Source: JAGLOK01 sp963675575 (GTDB taxonomy: Bacteria; Bacillota; Clostridia; Christensenellales; UMGS416). Taken from it: 64,000 nucleotides of DNA. The notes below the pieces were generated by a model. The model did no database searches. It saw nothing but the letters and a program-made list of their open reading frames with translations, and had not been told where the DNA came from. The stretch lies in NCBI GenBank assembly GCA_963675575.1, contig OY776378.1, positions 2,790,001 through 2,854,000 of the forward strand. The letters run 5' to 3'. How positions within the stretch are numbered: the stretch's first letter is position 1; each line of letters begins with the position of its first letter. Positions 53,826-63,446 of this stretch are shown one piece after another. Made by a program: the position numbers and the translations under genes.

Positions 53826-54917
53826 ATGAAAATTAAAAAAATTCAAAGCTTCTATCGCGATAACATTTGCATCGTCAAAATCATTTCCGAAGACGGCGCA
53901 TACGGGTTTGGCCAGTGCGCACCGTTTAACGCCGACATCACACAGCTTGTGCTGCACAAACAGGTATGCAACCATGTGCTGGGGCAGGAAGACAGCGATT
54001 TTTCTATTGCAGATAAAGTGATATTGAACGAATATAAGTTTACAGGCTCCTACATATGCCGCGCGGTTTCGGGGATAGACACGGCGCTGTGGGACTTGAA
54101 GGGCAGACGGGAAAAACGCTCAGTATCAAGCATCATAGGCAAAAAGCGCGAGCGCATAATGCTTTACGGCTCGTCAATGCAAAGGGATATCCCTGTATCC
54201 CAAGAAGCCGACAGGATGCAAAAATTGAGGAGCGAAAAAGGCTACGGCTCATTTAAGATACGAATCGGCGTTCCCAACGGAAACGACGCGGACAATTGGC
54301 CGGGGCACAGCGAGGACTTGATCCGCCAGTGCCACAAAATTTTAGGACCGCATGTTGAGCTTTATATTGATTCCAACGGAGGCATGTCGGTAAAAAAGAG
54401 CATCGCCCTTAGGGAGCTTTTGATGGAAAGCAACGTCAAATTTTTGGAAGAGCCCTGCCCATACTGGGAAATGGACAAAACTGGAGAGATAAAAAAAGCC
54501 TACGAGGGAAGCGGAGTCCTTATCGCAGGCGGCGAGCAGGAATTTATGTTCAGTAATATAAAAAGGCTGCTTAAAGGGCATTCGGTGGACATCTATCAGC
54601 CCGATGTATGCAACATAGGCGGATTCTCCCGCGCGTACGCGGCATCAAAGATCGCCGCAAGCGAGGATATTTTCACCACTGCCCACTCTTCAAGCAACTC
54701 AATGGTTTTCCCATTTTCCATTCATCTTATGGCGGTTGTGGACAAGCCTTGGCGCACGCTTGAACATTCAATTGAAAAAGCGGCGTGGGCGGACAATGTG
54801 CTAAACCGCCAACCGGAAATAAAAGATGGCTACGTCAAAGTGCCCGATGAACCGGGTTGGGGCTTTGAGCCTTCCTCTTCATGGCTTTCCGGAGCAAGAG
54901 TTGTGGTAAGCGAGTAG
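53826..54917 (+). CDS. Enolase-superfamily (mandelate racemase/muconate lactonizing) enzyme
   Basis: A 363-residue protein. The MR-type barrel shows KIRIG (base Lys), the metal ligands Asp in YIDSNGG, Glu in FLEEPCP and Glu in GGEQEF, and the Asp-His dyad in YQPDVCNIGG and TAHSSSNS. This is the mandelate-racemase subgroup pattern, so acid-sugar dehydration or racemisation is likely. The substrate cannot be told from sequence alone. AGGAGAGG precedes the ATG. The MBL gene follows after 19 bases. Confidence 0.9.
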   Translation: MKIKKIQSFYRDNICIVKIISEDGAYGFGQCAPFNADITQLVLHKQVCNHVLGQEDSDFSIADKVILNEYKFTGSYICRAVSGIDTALWDLKGRREKRSVSSIIGKKRERIMLYGSSMQRDIPVSQEADRMQKLRSEKGYGSFKIRIGVPNGNDADNWPGHSEDLIRQCHKILGPHVELYIDSNGGMSVKKSIALRELLMESNVKFLEEPCPYWEMDKTGEIKKAYEGSGVLIAGGEQEFMFSNIKRLLKGHSVDIYQPDVCNIGGFSRAYAASKIAASEDIFTTAHSSSNSMVFPFSIHLMAVVDKPWRTLEHSIEKAAWADNVLNRQPEIKDGYVKVPDEPGWGFEPSSSWLSGARVVVSE

Positions 54918-54936
54918 CTTTGGGAGTAATGATTTA

Positions 54937-55731
54937 ATGCCAATGTTTATATGCCCGTTATTTTCGGGCTCCAAGGGTAACAGCACCTTTATAGCAACAA
55001 AAGACAGTGCTATTCTTGTGGACGCAGGAATGTCGGCAAGAGCGCTGGGCCACGCGTTAAGCAATGTTAACGCGGGATACGAAACTATCGACGCTGTCAT
55101 CTTAACTCATGAACACATTGACCACATACGTGCGATAAGCGTTATATCGCGCAGATATGATATACCCATCTATGCAAACGAAGACACATGGAAATCCATT
55201 TTGAACATGAAATCATTTAATGATATCCCAATTAAGAACAGGGTATTATTTGATGGTGATTTTTATGTCGGCTCAATCGCGGTAAGCCCGTTTAAAATAT
55301 CGCACGACACCGCCGATCCTGTAGGATTCAGCCTTTACAGCGGAAACAAAAAAGCCGTGGTGGTAACAGACACCGGATGTTTCACAAAAAGCGCGTTAAA
55401 CGCCGCCATGGGTGCAGACGCCTGCGTTTTAGAAAGCAATCACGATGTTCACATGTTGGAAAACGGCCCATATCCCATTCACCTAAAAAACAGAATATTA
55501 AGCAGAAAAGGACATCTTTCAAATGCCGACTCCGCGGCGGTGCTTACAAAAATAATTGAAAGCGGATGCAGAAACTTTGCACTCGCGCATCTTTCACAAG
55601 ACAACAACACCCCTGAAGCCGCGCTGGACAGCGCATCTGCAGCCGCCGCAAGCCTGGGCGCTAAAGTTGGAAAAGACATTCACATTAACATCGCTCCTCA
55701 GTTTGGCCCGGGCGAAGCTTTTATCATATAA
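54937..55731 (+). CDS. MBL-fold metallo-hydrolase (WalJ/YycJ-like)
   Basis: A 264-residue metallo-beta-lactamase fold protein. The metal site HEHIDH and the ligands His in SPFKISHDTADPVGF and Asp in VTDTGCF are present, after an opening PLFSGSKGNSTFI typical of the YycJ/WalJ group. These are 5'-3' DNA exonucleases tied to cell-wall or DNA-repair functions. It lies in a run of genes that leads to recF. Confidence 0.93.
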   Translation: MPMFICPLFSGSKGNSTFIATKDSAILVDAGMSARALGHALSNVNAGYETIDAVILTHEHIDHIRAISVISRRYDIPIYANEDTWKSILNMKSFNDIPIKNRVLFDGDFYVGSIAVSPFKISHDTADPVGFSLYSGNKKAVVVTDTGCFTKSALNAAMGADACVLESNHDVHMLENGPYPIHLKNRILSRKGHLSNADSAAVLTKIIESGCRNFALAHLSQDNNTPEAALDSASAAAASLGAKVGKDIHINIAPQFGPGEAFII

Positions 55732-55868
55732 AAAATAATTTGCGGCTTTTGTTTAGAGTATGTTTTTTTTTCTTATATATTATTTGAAGGGGTTTTTGAT
55801 TTATTGCTGAAATTAAAGCATAATTAATGATATAATATATACCTACATTATTGTTGGAGAATGTGTTG

Positions 55869-58325
55869 ATGGATCAAATATATGATGTCGCAGTAATAGG
55901 TGCGGGTCCTTCGGGAATCGCCGCCGCAATTTACGCCGCAAAATACGGCGCTAAAACAGCGCTTATAGAAAAGGATTCAATTATCGGCGGAACCGCTTTT
56001 AAAGCATACGTCCATACATTGAACGGCCAATCGCTGTCCGCCATGGACGGTCTGCTTGACGGCATCACAAAAAAGGCTTGGGGAAGTATAATTTTTCAGC
56101 CCGAGGACCTATTGGACAAATACTATTCTTCGTTGGAAAAATATCCAGTTGACCTGCTTTGCGGATATGAAGTAATATCCGCCGAAACTAAAGACGGAAA
56201 AATCACATCACTCATCTGCCTTTCACACTCCGAAAAAATCGCAATCTCAGCGAAAACAATAATAGACGCCAGTGGCGCTTTGGCGATAGAAAACCTGACC
56301 GGAACAAAAGATTCAGGCATTCCTGCTTATTGCTACATGACGGGGCTTATCGGAAAAGTTGAAACCGTGGGCGGAAAATGCTACAGTGCCGAGGCTAAAA
56401 AACTGCTTGAAGAAACCATATCAAACTCGAAACAAAACGGAAAACTCAGCCCTAACCTGTTTATCCAAATCCAACCTACGGTCAGAGCCGACATCGCGCT
56501 TATAATAATAAAACATGAAAATTCCGGAGACGATACCGGGATTTTGATGCGCTCACTTATGACTGAAGCTATAGATTTTATGCAAACTTTCGGTTATGGG
56601 TTTGAAAACGCGTCTCTTATAAGCTCTTCAAAAGACATTTTCTACTCCGCGCTGGGGAGCTTTAACGCAAAGCATACACTGACCTTGGAAGAAGTCTCTC
56701 AAAACAAGTATTTTAATGATCAGATTGCAGCTTTGCCTGATGACGACGGCGATGATGAAAGAATATATTACATACCCTACTCCTCACTTTTATCGGCAAG
56801 GTTTGATAATCTGCTTTTATGCGGACGTAATATTGGCGCCGCCACAAACGCAATAATGCAAATCGACGCGATTCCCACGCATTTTGAAACGGGAAAAGCT
56901 GCCGGCATCGCGGCTGCCATAGCCGAAAAAAACGAGATTGCGCTGCAAAACGTTTCGCCCTATGAAATAGTGTCCAAAACCCAAGAGAGTGTTTCGGATA
57001 AAATTGAAATAATAAATGAAACTATAGGACTTGAAAAGGCAGAAAGTGAGTCTTTTGTTAATCTTAATATTATTTCCGAGCCCGAAAACGAACATGAAAG
57101 GCTGACTCAAAATTTTACATTGAGTCCGCCTTTGGAGTCAGAAAGCTTTGCAGAGCTTGACAAGGCGCTAAGCTTTATCGGGGAAGAAACATTGGCGGTT
57201 CCGAAACAGGAACAAGATGCCAATTCCTTTTTTGAAGATATTGATTCCGTCATGGACATAGACCACGAATCAATAGTTAAAAAACCCGTTCCAGAAGAAG
57301 ACAGCGCTGAAGATGTGATTAGAAAAATGGCGGGCTTTACCAACGTTTCTCAAAATTATTCTTCTGAAAATGAAGCTTTTGTAGCTCCGAATGAAAACAT
57401 TATTGATTTAACCGAAGAATACATTGAAGAAGACACGGCTGTCGAAACTGAGGATTTTGCCTCCACATCATATAAGTTTAAAGATATCGAATATTCTATG
57501 CCCCCATCAGAAATTTCTGACAAAAGCGCTGTAAGTCACGAACAGGAATCTGATGACGCAATTCAGTATGCGCTGCAAAAACAGCTGATAGACGAGATAC
57601 AACATGCTTCCAGAAATGAAAAACCTGAGGAATTTGAAGACATCGAAGCTTTCATAGCTCCCTTGGAAACGCAACATGAAATCTTGGAAGTTCAAGAACC
57701 CGAGTCAGCTGACTCGATTCAAGACGCGCTTCAAAATCAGCCAATAGACGAGATGCAGAATGATCCGCAGGCTAAAACGCCAGAGGAATTTTCAGATATC
57801 GAAGCTTTTATACCCCCTTTGGAACCTCACCGCGAAACCGCTAAGCTTCAAGAACCCGAATCGCAGGATGTGCTTCTGAATACTCAGCAAAGTCAGCTAA
57901 CAGTAGAGATACAACATGCTTCGCAAAATCAAGAGCCTGAAATCACTAAAGAAATCACATCCAGCGATGATGTGTTAAGCCTGCTTTATAATCAGTCAGA
58001 CGAATTTGATTCTGCAAATGACAAGGCTAATAACACTCCGATTGAAAATATTGCACAAGATGAAATAAGCTTATTATACGATAACACGGAAAATAAAAAT
58101 GAATCCGCGCCAAAAAAACATGGTAAAAAAGACAATGTTTCCTCTTTGCTTGATATGATATATGATATAACCGATTCAAAAGAAGAAGATATAAGTGTTC
58201 ACGAGGTCATATCATCTAAAAACGATAAAAGTGCTGAAAGCCCGAACAAAGAAGAAAAAAACCCTCCTATCAGTAATGATAAGTTCAAAGCGATTAAAGA
58301 CTTTTTGTACGATGATGATGAATAA
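55869..58325 (+). CDS. FAD-dependent oxidoreductase fused to a long acidic repeat tail
   Basis: An 818-residue protein. Residues 1-375 form a GR2-type flavoprotein: VAVIGAGPSGIAAAIYAAKYG, DSIIGGTA, and a C-terminal LLLCGRNIGAATNAIMQ loop. The last 440 residues are acidic, low-complexity and probably disordered. Two full units and one partial unit of about 50-52 residues occur in tandem (57543-57692, 57693-57848, 57849-57960), with IDEIQ and EEFEDIEAFI motifs. The ATG is placed by GGAGA eight bases upstream; the longer frame begins at TTG. It ends two bases before recF. Confidence 0.82.
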   Translation: MDQIYDVAVIGAGPSGIAAAIYAAKYGAKTALIEKDSIIGGTAFKAYVHTLNGQSLSAMDGLLDGITKKAWGSIIFQPEDLLDKYYSSLEKYPVDLLCGYEVISAETKDGKITSLICLSHSEKIAISAKTIIDASGALAIENLTGTKDSGIPAYCYMTGLIGKVETVGGKCYSAEAKKLLEETISNSKQNGKLSPNLFIQIQPTVRADIALIIIKHENSGDDTGILMRSLMTEAIDFMQTFGYGFENASLISSSKDIFYSALGSFNAKHTLTLEEVSQNKYFNDQIAALPDDDGDDERIYYIPYSSLLSARFDNLLLCGRNIGAATNAIMQIDAIPTHFETGKAAGIAAAIAEKNEIALQNVSPYEIVSKTQESVSDKIEIINETIGLEKAESESFVNLNIISEPENEHERLTQNFTLSPPLESESFAELDKALSFIGEETLAVPKQEQDANSFFEDIDSVMDIDHESIVKKPVPEEDSAEDVIRKMAGFTNVSQNYSSENEAFVAPNENIIDLTEEYIEEDTAVETEDFASTSYKFKDIEYSMPPSEISDKSAVSHEQESDDAIQYALQKQLIDEIQHASRNEKPEEFEDIEAFIAPLETQHEILEVQEPESADSIQDALQNQPIDEMQNDPQAKTPEEFSDIEAFIPPLEPHRETAKLQEPESQDVLLNTQQSQLTVEIQHASQNQEPEITKEITSSDDVLSLLYNQSDEFDSANDKANNTPIENIAQDEISLLYDNTENKNESAPKKHGKKDNVSSLLDMIYDITDSKEEDISVHEVISSKNDKSAESPNKEEKNPPISNDKFKAIKDFLYDDDE

Positions 58326-58327
58326 CC

Positions 58328-59428
58328 GTGCGATTAAAAAGCATTAAATACAGCAATTTCAGAAATCTCTCAAACATGACATTTGTTCCCGGAAGCCATG
58401 TGACTCTTTTGAGCGGGAAAAATGCGCAGGGCAAAACTAACATTCTTGAAACCATCTACATTTGTTCAACCGGACGCAGCCACAGAACCGCGCGGGATAA
58501 AGAGCTTATCAAGTTTGGAAACCTATCCGCATATATAGATGCCGCCTGCGAACAAAAAGACGGTATTCATAAAATTGAAATAAAGCTTTCCTCTACCAAC
58601 AAAAAAGCTGTTCGGATAAATAACTCGCCCGCCCACAGGCTTGGACAGCTTATGGGGCACATGAACGCTGTGATGTTTTCCCCCGAAGATTTGCAGCTGA
58701 TAAAAAGCGGCCCTTCATTCAGGCGTCGGTTTGTAGACATCGCTCTTTCCCAAATGAGCAGCACATATTTTTACAACCTGCAAAGATATCAAAAAACTTT
58801 GGAGCAAAGAAACGCGCTTTTAAAGAACCCTCAAAAAAACAATCCCTATGAAACTCTTGATGTTTGGGATGACCAACTTTCCAAATACGGTGCCTATCTT
58901 TCAGTGCGCCGGATGGGTTTTGTGCGCTCACTCGATGAAAAATGCTCCAAAATCCACAGCGAACTGACCGGAGGCAAAGAGCTATTAAAGGTCCGATATA
59001 TGTCTCCTCTTAAAATTGAAGACGAGAAAAGCGCACAAGAAGAGCTTAAACAAGATTTTAAAAAACATAGGATTAAAGACATAAAAAGAGGCCTTACCTC
59101 CGTAGGTCCTCACAGAGATGATATCGAGATGACGGTTAACGATATAGACGTTCGGGCTTTCGGTTCTCAGGGACAGCAAAGAACGTGCGCGCTTTCAATG
59201 AAACTTGCGGAAGTTGAAATAATGAAAAACATCACCGGCGAATATCCTTTGCTTCTTTTGGATGACGTTTTCAGCGAGCTTGACAACTCAAGGAGAACTT
59301 GGCTGCTAAACTATATCGGAAACGTTCAGACTTTTATCACTTGCGTAGACATCGACATGCAGCTGCTAAAAACAAGAAGCGATGTTTCGATATTTACAAT
59401 TGAAGACGGCAACGTGTATAATTCATAG
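58328..59428 (+). CDS. recF: DNA replication/repair protein RecF
   Basis: A 366-residue SMC-like ATPase. The opening KYSNFRNLSNMTF and Walker A GKNAQGKTNILE, then VGPHRDDIEM, the signature GSQGQQRTCALSMKLAE and Walker B PLLLLDDVFSELD follow RecF order. It starts at GTG two bases after the preceding stop. It helps load RecA at gaps. The usual neighbours dnaA, dnaN and gyrB are absent, so it has moved away from the classical origin cluster. Confidence 0.95.
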   Translation: MRLKSIKYSNFRNLSNMTFVPGSHVTLLSGKNAQGKTNILETIYICSTGRSHRTARDKELIKFGNLSAYIDAACEQKDGIHKIEIKLSSTNKKAVRINNSPAHRLGQLMGHMNAVMFSPEDLQLIKSGPSFRRRFVDIALSQMSSTYFYNLQRYQKTLEQRNALLKNPQKNNPYETLDVWDDQLSKYGAYLSVRRMGFVRSLDEKCSKIHSELTGGKELLKVRYMSPLKIEDEKSAQEELKQDFKKHRIKDIKRGLTSVGPHRDDIEMTVNDIDVRAFGSQGQQRTCALSMKLAEVEIMKNITGEYPLLLLDDVFSELDNSRRTWLLNYIGNVQTFITCVDIDMQLLKTRSDVSIFTIEDGNVYNS

Positions 59429-59518
59429 ATCTTCAGCTTTCGAACTTTCTTGATAGCCTGATGAAAATGAGTTAAAATGAATTATAATAAAAAAGTTCGT
59501 AATTTGAAAGGAGCAAAA

Positions 59519-60808
59519 ATGTCTTCTTATAAAGATATATTAACAGCAATATATACTCTGCCGGTCATTGACACGCATGAGCATATTCCGATGGATAAAA
59601 GCGCCCTGGCAATCCCCAAAGACTGCATTCAAACATATTTTGGCAACCATATGTATATGGATCTTATGTCGGCGGGTTTGCAGGACCGTATGTATAAAGA
59701 GGCTATGGATGATAATTTTGAACTTGAAGAAAGATTCAAAATTATCGAACCTTATTTTGATATGTGCAAAATGATGGGGCAGGGACGCGCCGTCATGGCT
59801 GCGGCTTCCGGGATACACGGTGTTGACGAAATATCCGAGTATACTATAAAACAGCTTAACAATTCTTTTAATAGCCTAACTTCCCAAAATGATTACACAT
59901 ACAACATGCTTTCAAAAAGATGTAATATTGAGCATGTTTTAATAGACGTTAGGGACAATATAAACAGATTTGATTGCGATAAACGGATCTTTTCGCGCGT
60001 ATGGCGGACAGGAAAATATGCAAATCCCGGCCCGATTGCCGGAACGTTCGTTCAATGGCTGGAAGCACACTATAATCCAATAAAAACTCTCGACGACTGG
60101 ATGCAGGCTTTTCAAGAAGAGCTTAACGAGGTTCTTTTGCAGGGAATAAGCAATATTATGATTGATATTGCCTCCTTTAGAACTCTGCGAATAAAAAGAG
60201 TAAAATACAAACAAGCCCAACAGCTGTTTGATGAGGTTATGGCGGACTGGGCCAACAGAGGAAGAGCGGCTCGCGACCATTTTGTATTCCCCGTAGAATT
60301 GCAAGATTATATAATGGGGCAGATATTTAGCTCCTTCCGCGGTCGGGATATAACAGTGCAAATTCACACCGGTCTTCAGCAGGAAAAAAACAGCCTGTTA
60401 AAAAATGCCCGCCCAATGCTTTTGGACAACACAATACAGCGGTTTGAAAACGTGCATTTCGATTTGGTTCACGCAGGTTGGCCGTGGTGGAATGAAGCAA
60501 TTGCTCTCGCGAAAAAATTCCCAAATGTAACTATTGATTTGGCTTGGCTGCAAAGCCTGAGTCCTATCAGCGCAATTCAGTGTCTTCTTGATGCTTTGGG
60601 ATCTATTCCAGTAAATAAAATATTGGCATTCGGCGGAAACGCCGAGCATCCTGACATAATATACGGTCAGCTTGAAATCGCACGGCAAAACATTGCCCAC
60701 GCTCTTTTTGCAGCGGTTGAAAAAAATATAATAACCCCTGTTTCGGCGGTAGACATTGCCAAACTTATACTGTATGACAACCCGAAACGTGTTTTCAACA
60801 TACAATAA
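59519..60808 (+). CDS. Amidohydrolase-superfamily protein
   Basis: About 429 residues. The metal site DTHEHIP near the N-terminus, later QIHTGLQ, HFDLVHAGWPW and the final FGGNAEHP block with its acidic/His residues fit the TIM-barrel amidohydrolase type 2 family, related to uronate isomerase. GAAAGGAG fixes this start; 14 in-frame codons lie upstream. Sugar-acid substrates are possible given the enolase-superfamily gene 5 kb upstream, but that is speculative. It lies 18 bases before the KtrA-like gene. Confidence 0.83.
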   Translation: MSSYKDILTAIYTLPVIDTHEHIPMDKSALAIPKDCIQTYFGNHMYMDLMSAGLQDRMYKEAMDDNFELEERFKIIEPYFDMCKMMGQGRAVMAAASGIHGVDEISEYTIKQLNNSFNSLTSQNDYTYNMLSKRCNIEHVLIDVRDNINRFDCDKRIFSRVWRTGKYANPGPIAGTFVQWLEAHYNPIKTLDDWMQAFQEELNEVLLQGISNIMIDIASFRTLRIKRVKYKQAQQLFDEVMADWANRGRAARDHFVFPVELQDYIMGQIFSSFRGRDITVQIHTGLQQEKNSLLKNARPMLLDNTIQRFENVHFDLVHAGWPWWNEAIALAKKFPNVTIDLAWLQSLSPISAIQCLLDALGSIPVNKILAFGGNAEHPDIIYGQLEIARQNIAHALFAAVEKNIITPVSAVDIAKLILYDNPKRVFNIQ

Positions 60809-60826
60809 AGGGTTTTTGGAGGATAT

Positions 60827-61477
60827 ATGAAACAATTTGCAATAATAGGCATGGGGCGGTTCGGTTCATCCATTGCGCGCAGTCTTTACTCGCTGGGAAA
60901 TGATGTGCTGGCAATTGACTTTATTGAAGAGTGCATTGAAGAGGTGAGCGACTACGTAACTCACGCAGTGGTAGCCGATGCGACAGACGAGCAAACCCTT
61001 ATTGCCTTGGGACTAAGAAATTTTGACACCGCTGTTGTCACAATCGGCGGCGACATACAAGCCTCAATCCTCATTTGCCTGCTGTGCAAAGAGATGGGTA
61101 TAAAAGAAGTCATCGCAAAGGCGGCAAATGAGCTGCACGCCAGAGTTTTAAGAAAAATCGGAGTGGATCGCATTGTCTTTCCAGAGAGGGACATGGGAAT
61201 GCGTTTGGCGCATAACCTTGTTTCGTCCAATATCTTAGATTTCATCGAGCTTTCCAGCGACCATTCTTTGGTGGAAATAAACGTTCACGAAGACTGGGCG
61301 GAAAAATCCTTAAAGGATCTTGACATGCGCGTAAACTACGGCGTAAACGTAATGGCGATAAAACACGCCGGCGCGATTAACATTTCCCCCCGAGGTGAAG
61401 ATGTGGTCCAACTCGGAGACACGCTGGTTGTTATCGGCGCAAACGAAGATATACGAAGGCTTGAAAAACAAGCGTAA
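60827..61477 (+). CDS. Potassium uptake protein, TrkA/KtrA family
   Basis: A 216-residue protein with an RCK_N domain (IIGMGRFGSSIARSLYSLG, IDFIEECIEE) and a C-terminal RCK_C domain (residues about 145-214). It is the cytoplasmic gating subunit of Ktr-type potassium uptake. No ktrB membrane subunit is in the window. TTGGAGG precedes the ATG. RCK_C domains of this family in Bacillota often bind c-di-AMP. Confidence 0.93.
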   Translation: MKQFAIIGMGRFGSSIARSLYSLGNDVLAIDFIEECIEEVSDYVTHAVVADATDEQTLIALGLRNFDTAVVTIGGDIQASILICLLCKEMGIKEVIAKAANELHARVLRKIGVDRIVFPERDMGMRLAHNLVSSNILDFIELSSDHSLVEINVHEDWAEKSLKDLDMRVNYGVNVMAIKHAGAINISPRGEDVVQLGDTLVVIGANEDIRRLEKQA

Positions 61478-61505
61478 TTAAGATATTTCACCTGCAAGGC
61501 AGTCT

Positions 61506-62267
61506 ATGTCAAGAAAATTTGAAAGAATAGATAACAATCCTCATGCAAAGCCTTTTTTCTTTGACGGAAATGAAATAGGCGTTTTGCTTGTGCACGGTTT
61601 TACCGGCTCGCCCGGAACAATGAAGGTCATAGGCGAAGCTTTGAGCGATGATGGCTATACCGTTTCCGGCATTCTTTTGCCCGGGCACGGCACGCATATC
61701 ACCGACATGGAAAAATCCACATGGCAAGACTGGCTTAAAGCCGCTCGCGAAGGAGCAAGTAAGCTTAGCCAAAAATGCGAGAAAATGATAGTCTGCGGCT
61801 TGTCTATGGGCGGGCTTTTAACACTTATTCTCGCCTCCGAACTTTATGTGGAAGGCGCGATAACCATAGCCGCGGCTATGGAGCTTACAGATAAGCATGC
61901 GAAATTTTCCGGCTTTTTCAAACATTTTGTGCGATACAGGGGCAGCGGGAAAATGGCTGAAAACGAACATCCCTACAAAATCGGATATGCTGTGACGCCC
62001 ATAAGAAAAGTGCCTGACTTATTGAAACTTCAAGCAATCGCAAAAAAAAGACTTCCGGAAATCACATGCCCCTTGCTTGTGGTGCGAGCCATGCTGGATA
62101 CGACTGTAACAGCAAACGCTGCGGATATAATATATAACGGAGCGGCAGGCGCGAATCCAAAGGAAATATTTGAGCTTAAAAACTCGGTGCATCTTTGCAC
62201 AGTGGACAATGAGGCCGATATTTTGATTGAGCGTATTCGTTCATTTATAAAAGATGCTTTGAAATAA
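61506..62267 (+). CDS. Alpha/beta hydrolase (Est30-like carboxylesterase)
   Basis: A 253-residue hydrolase with the oxyanion motif VLLVHGFTGSPGT, nucleophile GLSMGG, Asp in VVRAMLDTTV and His in KNSVHLCTVDNE. LPGHGTHITDMEKSTWQDWL is typical of the Est30/monoacylglycerol lipase-like group. It hydrolyses short-chain or monoacyl esters in the cytoplasm. It has a weak ribosome site and starts 28 bases after the KtrA gene. Confidence 0.9.
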   Translation: MSRKFERIDNNPHAKPFFFDGNEIGVLLVHGFTGSPGTMKVIGEALSDDGYTVSGILLPGHGTHITDMEKSTWQDWLKAAREGASKLSQKCEKMIVCGLSMGGLLTLILASELYVEGAITIAAAMELTDKHAKFSGFFKHFVRYRGSGKMAENEHPYKIGYAVTPIRKVPDLLKLQAIAKKRLPEITCPLLVVRAMLDTTVTANAADIIYNGAAGANPKEIFELKNSVHLCTVDNEADILIERIRSFIKDALK

Positions 62268-62268
62268 T

Positions 62269-62661
62269 TTAGTCGATTATCTGTTCGATTATTTTTACAA
62301 TTATAAGAGTGAGTATCCCAATCCAGATTAATATTATGACTGCTGCCGCAAAATAATTTTTAGGCAGTTTCTCTTTTTGTGCTTTTCTCGTGCAATCTTC
62401 CCAAACGTCTTTGGGAATCAGTTTAACAACAAGGGCTATCCCCAGCGGAAGCAAAATCAAATCATCCAACAGGCCAAATATCGGAATAAAGTCGGGAATA
62501 AGGTCTATTGGGCTAAGCGCATATGCTATTACCAACAACGCCATTAGTTTTGCATACCAAGGAATTTTATGCTGCGTATAAGCAAGATATACGGCATAAA
62601 TTTGAGTTTTTACCGCATCAGCCCACTTTTTAAGTTTTTTTATCAATATCCCTTCCCCCAT
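62269..62661 (-). CDS. DUF1232 (YkvA-like) membrane protein
   Basis: A 130-residue protein with the core IPWYAKLMALLVIAYALSPIDLIPDFIPIFGLLDDLILLPLG, the defining DUF1232 block, and a further C-terminal helix. The family is of unknown function and membrane-associated. A TTG start 15 bases downstream has a better ribosome site (GAAGGGA) and may be the true one. It is convergent with the esterase, two bases apart. Confidence 0.88.
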   Translation of the reverse strand: MGEGILIKKLKKWADAVKTQIYAVYLAYTQHKIPWYAKLMALLVIAYALSPIDLIPDFIPIFGLLDDLILLPLGIALVVKLIPKDVWEDCTRKAQKEKLPKNYFAAAVIILIWIGILTLIIVKIIEQIID

Positions 62662-62797
62662 TTAAGTTTTAGTATAGATTACCTTTTATAAAGTGTAAAC
62701 AAGAAGAAATATATAATAATATTTTTAAGTCTTTTAACAAAAAGCCTTAAAAAATGTGAATCAATTATTAACATTTGATTAAATGCTTTTTTTCTTA

Positions 62798-62843
62798 TTG
62801 ACATTTTTATGGTTTAGCCGTAATGTAAGTAAGCACTAACTTA
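62798..62843 (+). promoter_or_regulatory. Promoter and TetR operator of the tetR-ABC operon
   Basis: TTGACA at 62798-62803 and TAATGT at 62821-62826 are 17 bases apart. The inverted repeat TAAGT-N8-ACTTA (62826-62843) overlaps the end of the -10 and the likely start site, a typical repressor position. Confidence 0.75.
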
Positions 62844-62858
62844 AAAGGATGGTTCAAG

Positions 62859-63434
62859 TTGGCTATAGATACGCGGCAAAAAATCATGGATTCGGCAAAA
62901 GCTCTTTTTTCTGAAAACGGCTATGCGGCTGTGACAACAAAAGAAATCGCAAAAGGCGCTGAAATCAGCGAAGTCACACTGTATAGATACTTTGACAAAA
63001 AGCGGAGCTTGTTTAACGCTATCGTCAAAGAGCAAATGCACAATCACGGCCTGGCTGATTTTATTGAAAACGAGGCAACTTATGATGTGCGGCGCGATTT
63101 AACCGAAATGTCTAATCTTCTAATTGACAGCCATAAAAATAACGCGGCGCTAATCAGAATGGTCATAAAGGATAAGTTTTTAAAATCCGAGGCCCGAACT
63201 CATTCCAATCATATCGAAAGTGCCGATATTAAAGCAATGATTTCATATTTTGAAAACCTAAAGAGCAAAGGATTGATAAACGACGATGCGCAAAATCTTA
63301 TGGAATTTTTCATAAGCAATCTTAACGGCTATGCAATGCGAAACTACATCCTAAAAAACGAGCACCCAAACAATGAAGAAAACGAATATTTGGGTTGGCT
63401 AATAAACAAAATAATTGACACAATATTAATGTAG
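62859..63434 (+). CDS. TetR/AcrR-family transcriptional regulator
   Basis: A 191-residue protein. The N-terminal HTH reads IMDSAKALFSENGYAAVTTKEIAKGAEISEVTLYRYFDKKRSLF, a standard TetR pattern, with a divergent ligand domain. It starts at TTG, placed by AAAGGATGG. The operator covering its own promoter implies autorepression, and the adjacent ABC exporter is the likely target. Confidence 0.92.
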   Translation: MAIDTRQKIMDSAKALFSENGYAAVTTKEIAKGAEISEVTLYRYFDKKRSLFNAIVKEQMHNHGLADFIENEATYDVRRDLTEMSNLLIDSHKNNAALIRMVIKDKFLKSEARTHSNHIESADIKAMISYFENLKSKGLINDDAQNLMEFFISNLNGYAMRNYILKNEHPNNEENEYLGWLINKIIDTILM

Positions 63435-63446
63435 AAAGGTAACAAT

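Noticed and set aside
55479..55679. Minus-strand ORF inside the MBL hydrolase gene
   Set aside because: It is antisense to a conserved enzyme and has no start signals.
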